Shown here one piece after another: positions 1 to 8,536 of a stretch of DNA of 64,000 nucleotides; positions within the stretch are counted from its first letter, which is position 1; each line of letters opens with the position of its first letter. The translations under genes and the position numbers were made by a program. Location: contig JAHEBA010000265.1 of NCBI GenBank assembly GCA_024642465.1, positions 1 through 64,000 on the forward strand, in the 5' to 3' direction. A model generated the notes under the pieces. That model searched no databases, was not told where the DNA came from, and saw only the letters and a list, made by a program, of their open reading frames with translations. The DNA comes from Alphaproteobacteria bacterium. Its GTDB lineage: Bacteria > Pseudomonadota > Alphaproteobacteria > Rhizobiales > Aestuariivirgaceae.

Positions 1-229
1 CAACGACACGAGGATTTCTCCCTCTCAGCACGGGAACTATTGCAGGCCTCGAGGTCGCGCTCAACTCGCCCGTTCGCCCCTGCCAACAATTGCATGAAGG
101 GACGGGGGGCCTAAGGATCAGTCCCCATACTTTGCGCTGTTCTGTTCGGCAAATGCGCCAACAACCATCCCGATTCAAAGTGCTCCAGTCACAAGAAAAC
201 CCGCAAATATCGGGGAACTAATCACCAGA

Positions 230-1816
230 TCATCGCACCAGGCTCCGGCCAGACAACCCGGGTGGAGCTTCCGCTCCCGCCATGGACAGAAGCGTTGGCA
301 CAATGTCGAAGCTGCTTGCCACAGTTCCGGCCTTTCGCGAACGGGTAGTGCCAAGGATGTACGCGTATCCGAAATCGCCGGTATGACCGCCGGTTCGGCG
401 CTGTGGCACCGGGCCGATCCGGCCCATACCTGGTACGTCAAATGCATACACGTTGCGGGCCCAGAGTATCTTGAGATCGCATCTTGTCTCGGTCTGGGAG
501 AAGGGGTTTGCGGCAAGTGGCCGATCGATGCGCCTTGCCACCGGTTCGCCCGACCTAGGGTCACGGACGGACAAAATCAACTTTTCAAGCTCGTCCAGCA
601 ACGCAGGGTAGCGCTCAGCAGGGACGAAGCCATCACGCTCGCGTCCTTTGAGGTTGACCCGGATCTGACCGTCGTAGTAGGCGGGTAAAGCGAACGCTTC
701 CATGCGCGGCCAAAACGGTGCATAGCGCGCTGCTGGCATCCAGTCGAGTTCGATCTTGACGTCAGAGCTTTTTATTCTTCGCGCGAAAGCTTCAGCGCGC
801 TGGTGGAGGCGATGGACGAATCCGTTTTGGGATGCCTGCGGCCCCAGGATGCCGAGGCGAGTGTTAATTGCGTGACTCCACTGCTCATTTCCTTCGAGGA
901 GTGGGGGGTGCTGAAGCCAATCCTTCCTAGGGTGCAGAAAACGATGGCCAAATTTACGGCGATAAAGCAGCTCTGGTAACAAGACCATACTAGGCAAATC
1001 TGCCTGGTTTGGACCCATCCCATGATGCGAGAAGGCTATCAGTTCGGCATCGGGGTGATCCGCGTGAAGCCCGGCGATCAACGCGTCCGTTTGCTCGTAC
1101 ACTCCCTCGATCCCGCGGCGTGCGGCCTCTGTCGAGGGAAGACCGTGTAGCGGGTGAGACTCATCCCAGCCATGCCAAAGCGCTTCGAGCGCCGAATGCA
1201 GTTCGGCGACGACCGTCATGGCAATGCGCCAGTCTGGTAGTCTTTTCCCGGCTAACCAGCGCATTATCTTAGCACGCCGCCGGGTTGCCTCGATTAGCTT
1301 GCAGGCCATGTCCTCGGTTGATTCGGGCGAGGGCCAAACAAAGCCATAGATGTACTCACGTGCTGGGTAGTCTCCGAAGCGTTTTGTGATTTCGGCGTCA
1401 AGTTCGGGCGGTAGCGTCGCACGTTCCACCCCGGGATCGTGGGCCCCCCAGTTCGACATGCCGACCGCCGAAAGAGTGCGCGACAGGTCAAGATAGGGGA
1501 CATCGAAGGCCAGAACCGGGATATCCACGGTGGCCAAGAACGGCTCGGTCCGGGTTTTTACCTGAGTGGCCGAGTAGGTCTCGGGATTGAACTCAACTGC
1601 GCTCCATCGTGCGTAGCTTTCGGGGTGTTTGCCCGTCGAGAAATGCTCCCAGGCAAGACCGGTTTCGCGCGCGTTACCGTGGTCGAGCCGAAATTGCAGA
1701 CCTTTTTCGCGAAGTTTCCGGAAAGCGGGAAGCCGCCCCGACTCAATCAACTTATCTGCAATGGCGGTCTCGAAGCCGTCGAGGCCAACCACGATTAGCC
1801 TTGGTCCGTCTGGCAT
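230..1816 (-). CDS. Alkaline-phosphatase-superfamily hydrolase (type I phosphodiesterase-like)
   Basis: A 528-residue protein with the layout of the type I phosphodiesterase/nucleotide pyrophosphatase branch of the alkaline phosphatase superfamily. The N-terminus has a beta strand ending in VGLDG (Asp13, a probable metal ligand). ETGLAWEHFSTG at 51-62 occupies the usual nucleophile/TG position, SHHGMGPN at 263-270 matches the SDHG-type metal site, and HTGDFG near the C-terminus supplies another His/Asp. There is no signal peptide, so it probably acts in the cytoplasm. The substrate is unknown; such enzymes cleave phosphate or sulfate esters. It overlaps the upstream glycosyltransferase by 22 nt in one operon and is a diverged paralogue of the broken gene at 3238-4671. 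Confidence 0.75.
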   Translation of the reverse strand: MPDGPRLIVVGLDGFETAIADKLIESGRLPAFRKLREKGLQFRLDHGNARETGLAWEHFSTGKHPESYARWSAVEFNPETYSATQVKTRTEPFLATVDIPVLAFDVPYLDLSRTLSAVGMSNWGAHDPGVERATLPPELDAEITKRFGDYPAREYIYGFVWPSPESTEDMACKLIEATRRRAKIMRWLAGKRLPDWRIAMTVVAELHSALEALWHGWDESHPLHGLPSTEAARRGIEGVYEQTDALIAGLHADHPDAELIAFSHHGMGPNQADLPSMVLLPELLYRRKFGHRFLHPRKDWLQHPPLLEGNEQWSHAINTRLGILGPQASQNGFVHRLHQRAEAFARRIKSSDVKIELDWMPAARYAPFWPRMEAFALPAYYDGQIRVNLKGRERDGFVPAERYPALLDELEKLILSVRDPRSGEPVARRIDRPLAANPFSQTETRCDLKILWARNVYAFDVPGMGRIGPVPQRRTGGHTGDFGYAYILGTTRSRKAGTVASSFDIVPTLLSMAGAEAPPGLSGRSLVR

Positions 1817-2772
1817 TTGCGGTCACCCTTCTTCTTTCTGAGCTTGTAGCGCCATAGCCATAACCCTGCCATCTCATTCAGCAGCCGCCAGGTGTCGAGC
1901 CAGCGTTCAGGGTTTCTGAATGTCCGCGTGATTAGAAACGCAAGGCTCATATGAACAATTCTAGCGTTGAGGCGGAGCAGCGAATCCTGATCGCCCAAGA
2001 CACGACCACCCAAGTGAAGGCGCGACATCGCCTGAGCCCTGTGATACCGGCCGATGTAGCCGAGCGTCAGGCGGTTCGATCCTATGCGGTGATTTACGCC
2101 CGCGTCAGCGATCCACCTTCCCCGAGCGCCACCACGCTCCAGTTCGTCGAAGAGGACCGTTTCCTCTCCAGAGCCCAAGCCAGTCTCGCCAGAGCGGCCC
2201 AGATCCGTTCGAAAGCCACCCTTTAGCGCAGTTCGCCGTATCAACATGTTTGCGCCAAACGGGCGTTCACCGGGTTGAAGAGCCCGAGTAAGCTCCCCGA
2301 GATCCCGGATCGACCAGATGCTTGGCATGACCCTACGAGCGGACTCGACCCAGGTCGGTGTGCGGCTGGTGAACTCTGCGCGGATGGGGCCGCCAAAGAA
2401 TTGCGCCTCCGGGCTGTCTTTCAGCGCCTCGGCATAGGACTTCAGGAGCCCAATGTCGGGGGTGACGTCATCGTCCAGAAACAGGATCGCTTCACCGCGT
2501 GTGTGTGCAATCGCGGTGTTTCGCGCGAAACTCAGCCCGATGCGAGGTTCGTCGATGACCCGTGCTCCTGCCGCTTCAGCGATACGCCGGGTTTTGCGCC
2601 GACAATCGTTCGAAACGACCACCAACTCGGTTTCAAGATCCAGTGGCCTTACGCAACGTGACACTGCTGCGAGCGTAATAGCGAGCTCATCTGCTCTCTG
2701 GAAAGTGCAAACTACTATACTCAACACACCAGTTCCGATTCGAGGGGGTTCAATCCCGAGGATTTGTACCAT
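1795..2772 (-). CDS. Family 2 glycosyltransferase
   Basis: A 325-residue GT-A fold glycosyltransferase. SIVVCTFQRADEL at 18-30 begins the nucleotide-sugar-binding Rossmann region, and LFLDDDV (Asp100-Asp102) is the metal-binding DXD element. A GSGEETVLFDEL segment further on fits the catalytic-acid region of GT2 enzymes. It would transfer a sugar from an activated donor to a glycan or lipid acceptor at the cytoplasmic face. It is the first gene of a two-gene minus-strand operon with the AP-superfamily hydrolase and overlaps it. The ATG at 2770-2772 has only a weak GAGAA ribosome binding site. Donor and acceptor cannot be deduced. Confidence 0.85.
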   Translation of the reverse strand: MVQILGIEPPRIGTGVLSIVVCTFQRADELAITLAAVSRCVRPLDLETELVVVSNDCRRKTRRIAEAAGARVIDEPRIGLSFARNTAIAHTRGEAILFLDDDVTPDIGLLKSYAEALKDSPEAQFFGGPIRAEFTSRTPTWVESARRVMPSIWSIRDLGELTRALQPGERPFGANMLIRRTALKGGFRTDLGRSGETGLGSGEETVLFDELERGGARGRWIADAGVNHRIGSNRLTLGYIGRYHRAQAMSRLHLGGRVLGDQDSLLRLNARIVHMSLAFLITRTFRNPERWLDTWRLLNEMAGLWLWRYKLRKKKGDRKCQTDQG

Positions 2773-3237
2773 TTCTCAGAGCGCCATCAAAATCGGGCGC
2801 GGCGCGCTCTATGTGTGATAAATTGAAGTAGGAACAAACGTCACCTATTCACGCATAATGGCAGCGGTCGCAATAACCTGGAGATTGGGAAGGTTGTCAA
2901 AGAGCTGATCATCTTGCTCCATTTCATGATACACAAAAGGTAGACTGGCCTCTGCGAGTGGTGTCGTAATACCATCGAAAGATTCATACTATTATTATAT
3001 AATGATCACAAATGGTCGGGCCGCTGCCCAATCTGCGTCGCGCACGATTGGGTTGAGTTGAGCACCTTTCTCGCAAATCTTCCAACACTTATGACTCCAC
3101 AGAGAGTTTTCTCGCCGTCTAATGTTAGCAATCATTGACGGGCATTCTGAGACTCGAACTGGATTAATGGGACTTTATGGTTTCTAATCAAGCGACTGGA
3201 AACCAAAGGGAGACTGGACATCGCTGCACGCGTCCTA
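2773..3237. other. Long intergenic gap between divergent genes
   Basis: No convincing gene. The segment separates the minus-strand glycosyltransferase from the plus-strand AP-like pseudogene and is strongly AT-rich around 2985-3005, where TATAAT at 2998-3003 could be a -10 element without a good -35 partner. It could hold divergent promoters. Confidence 0.4.
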
Positions 3238-4671
3238 GTGATTGGCCTCGATGGCGCAGACGGGCCTTTTCTGTCTCGATTATTCGCCGACGGTCTTTGC
3301 CCGGCACTCGCGCGGTTGGCAGGTGAATACGGCATCCAGAACCTTTCGCGGCCCGTAGGCTGGAGCGACGACGCAGTTTGGACAGGGTTCACGACGGGCC
3401 TAAACATGGGCGAGCACGGCCGATTTCATGGACCCTATCAGCTTGCGCCGGGTAGCTATCAAGAGCGTCCTTTCGCTGAGCATCCCTAGGCCGATCCGAC
3501 ATTTTGGGGCCGACTCGCAGAGAGCGGGCGGAAATGTGCGATTCTGGACGTCCCAAAATGCCCTATCTCGCCAAATATGGGTGCGGGATTCCAGATATCT
3601 GACTGGCTGGTGCACGCGCCCGACCGTCCATTCCCCGTAAGCACACCCCGTTGGCTAGCACGTGAGTTGGCTGAGCGCTTCGGCACGCCGCCGCCGAGCC
3701 CTTGCAGCACCTATCGGATTGAGGAGGGTATCCCACTTCATGAAGGTTTCTCTGATGAAGAGGCAAAGCGCTGGATCGGGCATATTATGACCTCGATCGA
3801 GTTAAAGGAGGCCGCCGCTTATCATTACCTTGGCGAAGGGGTATGGGATTTGTTTCTTTGTGTTTTTAAAGAGTTGCACTGCTCCAGCCATCTTTTCTGG
3901 GATGATGCAGATCCCCTCCATCCAGACCATGATCCCGAACGAAACGAGCGCCGTGGTCGGCCGGTCGAAAGGGTCTTCCGCCGGATCGATGAAGCGGTGA
4001 GACGTCTGGTCGAGTGCGCTGGCCAAGGCGCTAAAGTCATTGTTTTCAGCCCGCACGGGATGCGTCCGAACCACTCGCTAAGTCCGGTTGCGGTCGATCT
4101 CGTTCGGCAGTTTGCCGCCCGCTTAGCAAGAGAGCGTCGCGGCTGGATGAACCCGCTACTGCATTGGATCGACGCCTACCTAGCCAGGACTCCATCCGGA
4201 GCGGATCGCGAGATGCTTTTTACGGTTCCTTACAACGAGCAGGGCATCGCGATCCGCTTGAACGTCAAAGGACGGGAACATCACGGGAAAGTCCTAGCAA
4301 GCGAGGTGGATGCCATTCGCGAAAAGGTATGCGCCTTTCTGTTGGGTCTAAAGGATGCTGCGACGGGCGAGAATGTCGTGGAACAGGTGGTCGAATTGCA
4401 CAGGCAGGAGCCAGGCCCGAAGTCAGATGTGCTGCCTGATCTTCTGGCGATATGGTCCAACGGATACCCAACGAAATTTGTCTCCTCTTCGTTTGACGGT
4501 TTGAATTCGCAGGCCACTCACAGACTTCGCCCTGGCAACCACACCGCCGAAGGATTCGTACTGATGAGTGGGGAAATGCCTGCGTCGGCCTTTGATCATG
4601 CGCCTTCCATTCTAGCAATGGCGGAACTCATTTCGGATTTCGTCCAGTCGGCGAAAAGCGTAGTACATTGA
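3238..4671 (+). pseudogene. AP-superfamily hydrolase interrupted by an in-frame amber codon
   Basis: Reading from the GTG at 3238, the frame stays open to 4671 except for one TAG at 3487-3489 (codon 84). Sequence on both sides belongs to one protein: VIGLDGADGP and a WTGFTTG nucleophile-type motif precede the stop. After it come residues matching the FDVPYLDLS region of the paralogue at 230-1816, then SPHGMRPN (metal site) and a GNHTAEGF C-terminal site. The change fits CAG to TAG. No good start is visible: the GTG lies inside the first beta strand, and the upstream frame closes at 3148-3150 with only CTG codons between, so the 5' end may also be damaged. An internal start at 3577 would give a 364-residue protein lacking the nucleophile. 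Confidence 0.75.
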
Positions 4672-4744
4672 AGCGCAAGCGGAATGGCTGATTTGCAGAT
4701 TTTCTATAAACTCGGACCTTGTTGAACGATGAGGCGGTGACTTT

Positions 4745-6091
4745 GTGAGTGACGAACATCCGCATGAGCGCACGGATCCATTCCCCACCGAAGACGGCTT
4801 CTGCATCGCCCCTTGGGTCCATCTTCATGTGACGCAGTCCGGAAACGTGACGCCCTGCTGCCGGATCAATGCACCGCTGTCGAATGTGAATCGGGAAGGA
4901 ATTCGCGAGATCTGGGATGGGCGAGCGATGCGCGATCTCAGGTTGAAGTTTCTATCCGGTGAGCGCATTCCGCTTTGCAAAGCATGCCACGATCATGAGG
5001 ATGTTGGTGCCGAAAGCTATCGCAAATGGCTCAACCGGCGATTTGCGGCCTACGTGCCGCTTGCGCTTGACTCTGGAACGGACGGTGCCGCCGGTAATGC
5101 GCGCCCAGTGTACTGGGATATCCGGTTCTCGAATATCTGCAATTTCAGATGCCGAACCTGTTGGCATGGCGCCAGTTCACGTTGGTATGGTGATAGCCAA
5201 AGGCTTGGCATTGCAATCGCGGATCAGCCGGTTATCCAGAACATTGAAAATAGCAGCGCATTCCTCGATTCACTGGAAGAATTTGCGCCGAATGTCGAGG
5301 AGATTGTCTTCGCGGGGGGTGAACCGCTACTTACCGACGAGCACTTCCGCATCCTCGAAGCGTTGTTAACGCGCGGGCTAACTGACTTGAAAATCCGCTG
5401 CGTTACTAACCTTTCCGAACTCCGCTACAAGCAGACAGAGATCACCGATCTTTGGAACAAGTTTTCCAATGTAGAGGTTCGTGCAAGCCTCGACGGGATC
5501 GGGAAACGCGGCGAAATGATTCGGAAGGAACTCTCTTGGCCGCGATTTGTCGACAATATTCGGCGGGTCCGTTCGGAGGCGCCGCATGTCGATCTTTATA
5601 TCGACATGACAGTGTCTGTCTTGAACCTATTTCATGTCCCTGACACACAAACGAACCTCTTAGAGAGAGGTCTGATAGACTTCGGTAAGTTGGAACTTCG
5701 CGCTCTGCACGATCCAGCATATTACAACATTAAACTGTTTCCCGCCGCGATGAAGCGTGACGCGACTCAGCTTCTGCAAGAGCACGCTGACTGGGTCTAT
5801 CGCTTTGGTGCGCGTATCGGCGCGGATCACAAGATTTGCGCGGAGGAAAGGGCCAGAGTTGCTAGCCTTATCGACTTTATGTGGGCCGACAATCTAGCCG
5901 AGCACATTGTTGCCTTTTCTAACATGACTACTAAGCTTGACCGAATTCGCGAAGAGGCTTGCGCTGATCTATGCCCAGAGCTGCGGCCTCTGATTGAGCA
6001 TCCGTATCAGTCTTCGCTTCTAGGGACAGCCCGGCACCTTCGACAGCGTGCAATGTTGGCGGTAAAGAGACTTGCGAAGGTACGAATCTAG
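4745..6091 (+). CDS. Radical SAM protein with extra N-terminal cysteines (twitch/SPASM-like)
   Basis: A 448-residue protein. CNFRCRTC (Cys132, Cys136, Cys139) is the CX3CX2C motif that binds the [4Fe-4S]-SAM cluster, and GGEP at 191-194 is the SAM-amine motif. Cysteines at 20, 38, 39, 78 and 81 (CIAPW...TPCC...CKAC) form a second likely Fe-S site resembling SPASM/twitch auxiliary domains, here placed before the barrel. The GTG start at 4745 follows a GAGGCGG ribosome binding site at 4731-4737. Such proteins do radical chemistry on peptides or on sugars and lipids. With a glycosyltransferase and AP-like hydrolases nearby, modification of a glycan or peptide is plausible but unproven. It is a single plus-strand gene 73 nt downstream of the AP pseudogene. 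Confidence 0.85.
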   Translation: MSDEHPHERTDPFPTEDGFCIAPWVHLHVTQSGNVTPCCRINAPLSNVNREGIREIWDGRAMRDLRLKFLSGERIPLCKACHDHEDVGAESYRKWLNRRFAAYVPLALDSGTDGAAGNARPVYWDIRFSNICNFRCRTCWHGASSRWYGDSQRLGIAIADQPVIQNIENSSAFLDSLEEFAPNVEEIVFAGGEPLLTDEHFRILEALLTRGLTDLKIRCVTNLSELRYKQTEITDLWNKFSNVEVRASLDGIGKRGEMIRKELSWPRFVDNIRRVRSEAPHVDLYIDMTVSVLNLFHVPDTQTNLLERGLIDFGKLELRALHDPAYYNIKLFPAAMKRDATQLLQEHADWVYRFGARIGADHKICAEERARVASLIDFMWADNLAEHIVAFSNMTTKLDRIREEACADLCPELRPLIEHPYQSSLLGTARHLRQRAMLAVKRLAKVRI

Positions 6092-6560
6092 GGGTGCGCC
6101 GCGCATAGTCGCATCTGTTCGCGGGGATCGTCACCGAAGCTCATTATTCGCGTCCACAAAGACACAGTTGCTTCAGCTTGACTGGGATGCTGGCGGATTA
6201 GTTCGAGCCAGTCGCTCCATCAAGCAGGCGTTCTCTGACAGGTTCCGCATTTTTTCGGCTCTTCCAACGAAAACGTTAATCGGAGAGCGCCATGATGACA
6301 ACATTAGAAACGAATAAGGCCGTCGGTGACGGGTTAACTGCGGCCTTCTAGCATGTTCGTTTGCAAAGGGACGAGCTTGCCATCCTCTTCGCTTTCTCTT
6401 TGTCCGGGGGCCATCAGTCATCCCGTAAGCAGTAATGCCGCGCGGGAGACTAGAAGAAGATAATGTTATGGTATAAAGTTACATGAGCGAATGATCCTGC
6501 TGCCATACCATGATGGCAGGCTCAACTTTCCAAACGATTTCGGTAAAAAGGAGGGGCGTG
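6092..6560. other. Intergenic gap with one tiny possible reading frame
   Basis: No established gene. A 19-codon frame at 6292-6351 (MMTTLETNKAVGDGLTAAF) begins 5 nt after a GGAGAG ribosome-binding-like sequence and ends in TAG; the frame continues open behind the TAG for another 27 codons. Inside it, AAGGCCG and CGGCCTT can pair across an 18-nt loop. It could be a leader peptide or a decayed gene start. The rest shows nothing recognisable. Confidence 0.3.
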
Positions 6561-7217
6561 TTGGGCGGTTTTGGATCGGGAAGGCCCACCGGCTCCGGCA
6601 AAGCCACCGTCGAGAGTTGTCGTTCGCTCGATGCCAATCAGCTGCACCGAGAAGGATGCCTTTCACCCGGATGCTATAGTGGGTGGGATTGGAAACGAGA
6701 CGGAGAACGCGTGGCTTCGATATCTATGCGCACTGAAGAGAACAGGATTGTTCTCAGCTACAGGCGCCGCCTGGAGGACGGAGAGTGGCAAAGCATTGAA
6801 GAGCTGGTGTCCATTGTTCGTGTGCCCTGCTCATACGGCGGCAGTCGGCCGTATTTTATATGCCCCGGTGTCGTGAACGGGCGCGTGTGCATTCGTCGTG
6901 TCATCAAACTATACGGCCCCGGAAGGTACTTTCTGTGCAGGCACTGCTATCGCCTCGCCTATGCGAGCCAACGGGAAGATCAAATCGACCGCACTCTCCG
7001 ACGTGCCAACAAGATCAGGCAGAGTCTGGGAGGTGACCCTGGTATGGCGTCCGTCTTCCCTGAACGGCCGAAGGGTATGTGGCGGCGCACTTATCGCCGG
7101 CTTCGCGAGCTGACATTTCGGGCTGAGTTTGCGGCTGACGAGGCCTTTGAGCTTCGCGCGGAACGGCTTCTGTTGCGTTTCAATCAGTCAACCGGCAAGA
7201 GGAGCTTCTGGCCATGA
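6561..7217 (+). CDS. Uncharacterised GGFGSGR-type protein with putative zinc site
   Basis: A protein of about 218 residues of unknown function. It opens with GGFGSGRP, a signature I recognise from an uncharacterised alphaproteobacterial family. CP and CX2C pairs (YFICPG..VCIRR and YFLCRHCYRLAYASQ) suggest a zinc ribbon, and the C-terminal third is basic and helical, which suggests nucleic-acid binding. I chose TTG 6561 because it gives the family-like MGGFGSGR start with 6-nt spacing from AGGAGG (6549-6554); GTG 6558 and an ATG at 6510 are alternatives. It overlaps the next gene by 4 nt. Such genes are often seen near phage or recombinase genes. I assign no molecular function. Confidence 0.65.
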   Translation: MGGFGSGRPTGSGKATVESCRSLDANQLHREGCLSPGCYSGWDWKRDGERVASISMRTEENRIVLSYRRRLEDGEWQSIEELVSIVRVPCSYGGSRPYFICPGVVNGRVCIRRVIKLYGPGRYFLCRHCYRLAYASQREDQIDRTLRRANKIRQSLGGDPGMASVFPERPKGMWRRTYRRLRELTFRAEFAADEAFELRAERLLLRFNQSTGKRSFWP

Positions 7218-8014
7218 ACAAGGCAGTTGTTGAGCCGTCTGGTTATGGCGGCACGGAGATCACCCGCTTCAATGCAATGAAGCACGGCATCCTGTCCCGC
7301 TTCACCGTTCTGCCGTGGGAAGATCGCAACGAGTATCAGGCATTGCTCACATCGTTGCTGGCAGAACACATGCCGGTTGGTCCGACCGAAGAACACCTGA
7401 TTGAGGAACTCGCCGGGATATTGTGGCGCAAGCGGCGTCTGCGCCTGGCAGAAGCAGCTGCCTACAATCACGGCCTGAACAACGCGATCAAGCCATTCCG
7501 CGATACATCGGAGGCAGCGTTGGCACATAAGCATGGTGGCACTGGCGATGCCTCTGCGGCACAGGCCGTCCAGTCCACAGCTGAAAAGACGAACGCGGAT
7601 ATTCGCGACATGCAAGAAGATGAAGCGATGACGCTTCGGGCGCTGGACATACTCAATTCCGGTGGCAAGCACACGTACGAGGCAGCCCTGGCAGAGCTTC
7701 GCGAGGATACACAGCAGTGGTGGAGCGAACTGCTCGAAGGCGATCCTGATGATCCTGACGACGAACCTGTTACACCTGATGCCGAATGTCTTCGCCGTTT
7801 CATTGAAAAGAAGGTGTTGCCTTGGTTTGAGAACCGGAAGCGCGAACTTTCAAATCACCCGCTGATCCGTGATCAGGCCTTCGGTGAAGCCCTTGATCCC
7901 GACAAGCTGGAAAGGCTTGGCCGTTACGAGGTTCATCTCGACCGCAAGCTGGAGCGTACACTGTCGATGCTTCTCAAGCTGAAGGACATGCGCTCAAGTC
8001 AGCCTGATGCATGA
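7214..8014 (+). CDS. Uncharacterised protein of the NAxKHGILS type
   Basis: A 266-residue, mostly helical and acidic protein of unknown function. The N-terminal TRFNAMKHGILSRF segment followed by PVGPTEEHLIEELAGILWRKRRLRLAEA is a pattern I know from uncharacterised proteins in phage-like and mobile regions of many bacteria. The middle holds an Asp/Glu-rich stretch (EGDPDDPDDEP), and the C-terminus has the charged helix DPDKLERLGRYEVHLDRKLERTL, likely a coiled coil. Its ATG overlaps the stop of the preceding gene (ATGA), so the two are translationally coupled and probably work together. It sits just before the 3' end of tRNA-Leu. Confidence 0.65.
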   Translation: MNKAVVEPSGYGGTEITRFNAMKHGILSRFTVLPWEDRNEYQALLTSLLAEHMPVGPTEEHLIEELAGILWRKRRLRLAEAAAYNHGLNNAIKPFRDTSEAALAHKHGGTGDASAAQAVQSTAEKTNADIRDMQEDEAMTLRALDILNSGGKHTYEAALAELREDTQQWWSELLEGDPDDPDDEPVTPDAECLRRFIEKKVLPWFENRKRELSNHPLIRDQAFGEALDPDKLERLGRYEVHLDRKLERTLSMLLKLKDMRSSQPDA

Positions 8015-8185
8015 TCCGTTTCGCAAAATCTATGCGTAGTTCCAGATAGTTTGTCAGACTGCAAACAAGCTTTTCAACCCAACATTCGTGGTGGGCAACG
8101 GCCCTGCTAAGGTGGATTAATAGGTGGATTCGATTTCAGAAATTATAATATTTATTTTATAAATCAATTATTTAACGGATTCTAA

Positions 8186-8272
8186 TGGTGCCCAGGAGAA
8201 GACTCGAACTTCCACTTCCTTTCGGAAACTAGCACCTGAAGCTAGCGCGTCTACCAATTCCGCCACCTGGGC
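8186..8272 (-). tRNA. tRNA-Leu (anticodon CAG)
   Basis: Read on the minus strand, a complete cloverleaf. The acceptor stem GCCCAGG/CCTGGGC is followed by A and an encoded CCA, and the D arm contains GCGGAATTGGTAGACGC. The anticodon stem CTAGC/GCTAG encloses the loop TTCAGGT (anticodon CAG, reading CUG). A long variable arm, typical of a type II tRNA, and the T loop GTTCGAGTC follow. The 3' end points towards the putative island on its left. Confidence 0.95.
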
Positions 8273-8536
8273 CCAAAGCAGCGGGTCCGGAACGCGAACC
8301 GCCGCTGAAGCAGGCGCTGTCATAGTGGCCACGAAGGCTGCTTGTCAACTGGCCTGTTTGCTGTTTGGCACTTTTGTTCCGGGCGGCAAGCCGGACCCGT
8401 TGGCATTTTTGCCGGTGAGACACGAAACCGTCTTTGCAACCGGCTGCTCCGCCCGCTAAAAGCACTGTCAAACAGAGCTGCGCGCATCGGCTTGCGTACA
8501 GCGCTTCAACAAACGACTGACGAGGGATCGGGACGC

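Larger units (their letters stand above)
1..8185. mobile_element. Putative accessory island abutting tRNA-Leu(CAG)
   Basis: This segment is visibly AT-richer than the rest of the window and carries surface-polysaccharide-type or unclassified genes, one of them broken. It stops at the 3' end of tRNA-Leu, whose CCA end faces it; the 3' ends of tRNA genes are common integration sites. Long poorly coding gaps (2773-3237, 6092-6560) and two uncharacterised genes of a type often found in mobile regions fit this reading. No integrase, transposase or second copy of the tRNA end is visible, so the left border lies outside the window or is lost. Island status is inferred. Confidence 0.4.

Noticed and set aside
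3238-4671. Amber codon used for pyrrolysine or as a normal sense codon
   Set aside because: No pyl genes or CUA tRNA in the window, and TAG ends several normal genes, so programmed reassignment has no direct support here.
6292-6351. N-terminus of a phage or gene-transfer-agent capsid gene
   Set aside because: A vague LET..DGL.AAF likeness only; sequence behind the stop does not continue like a capsid protein.
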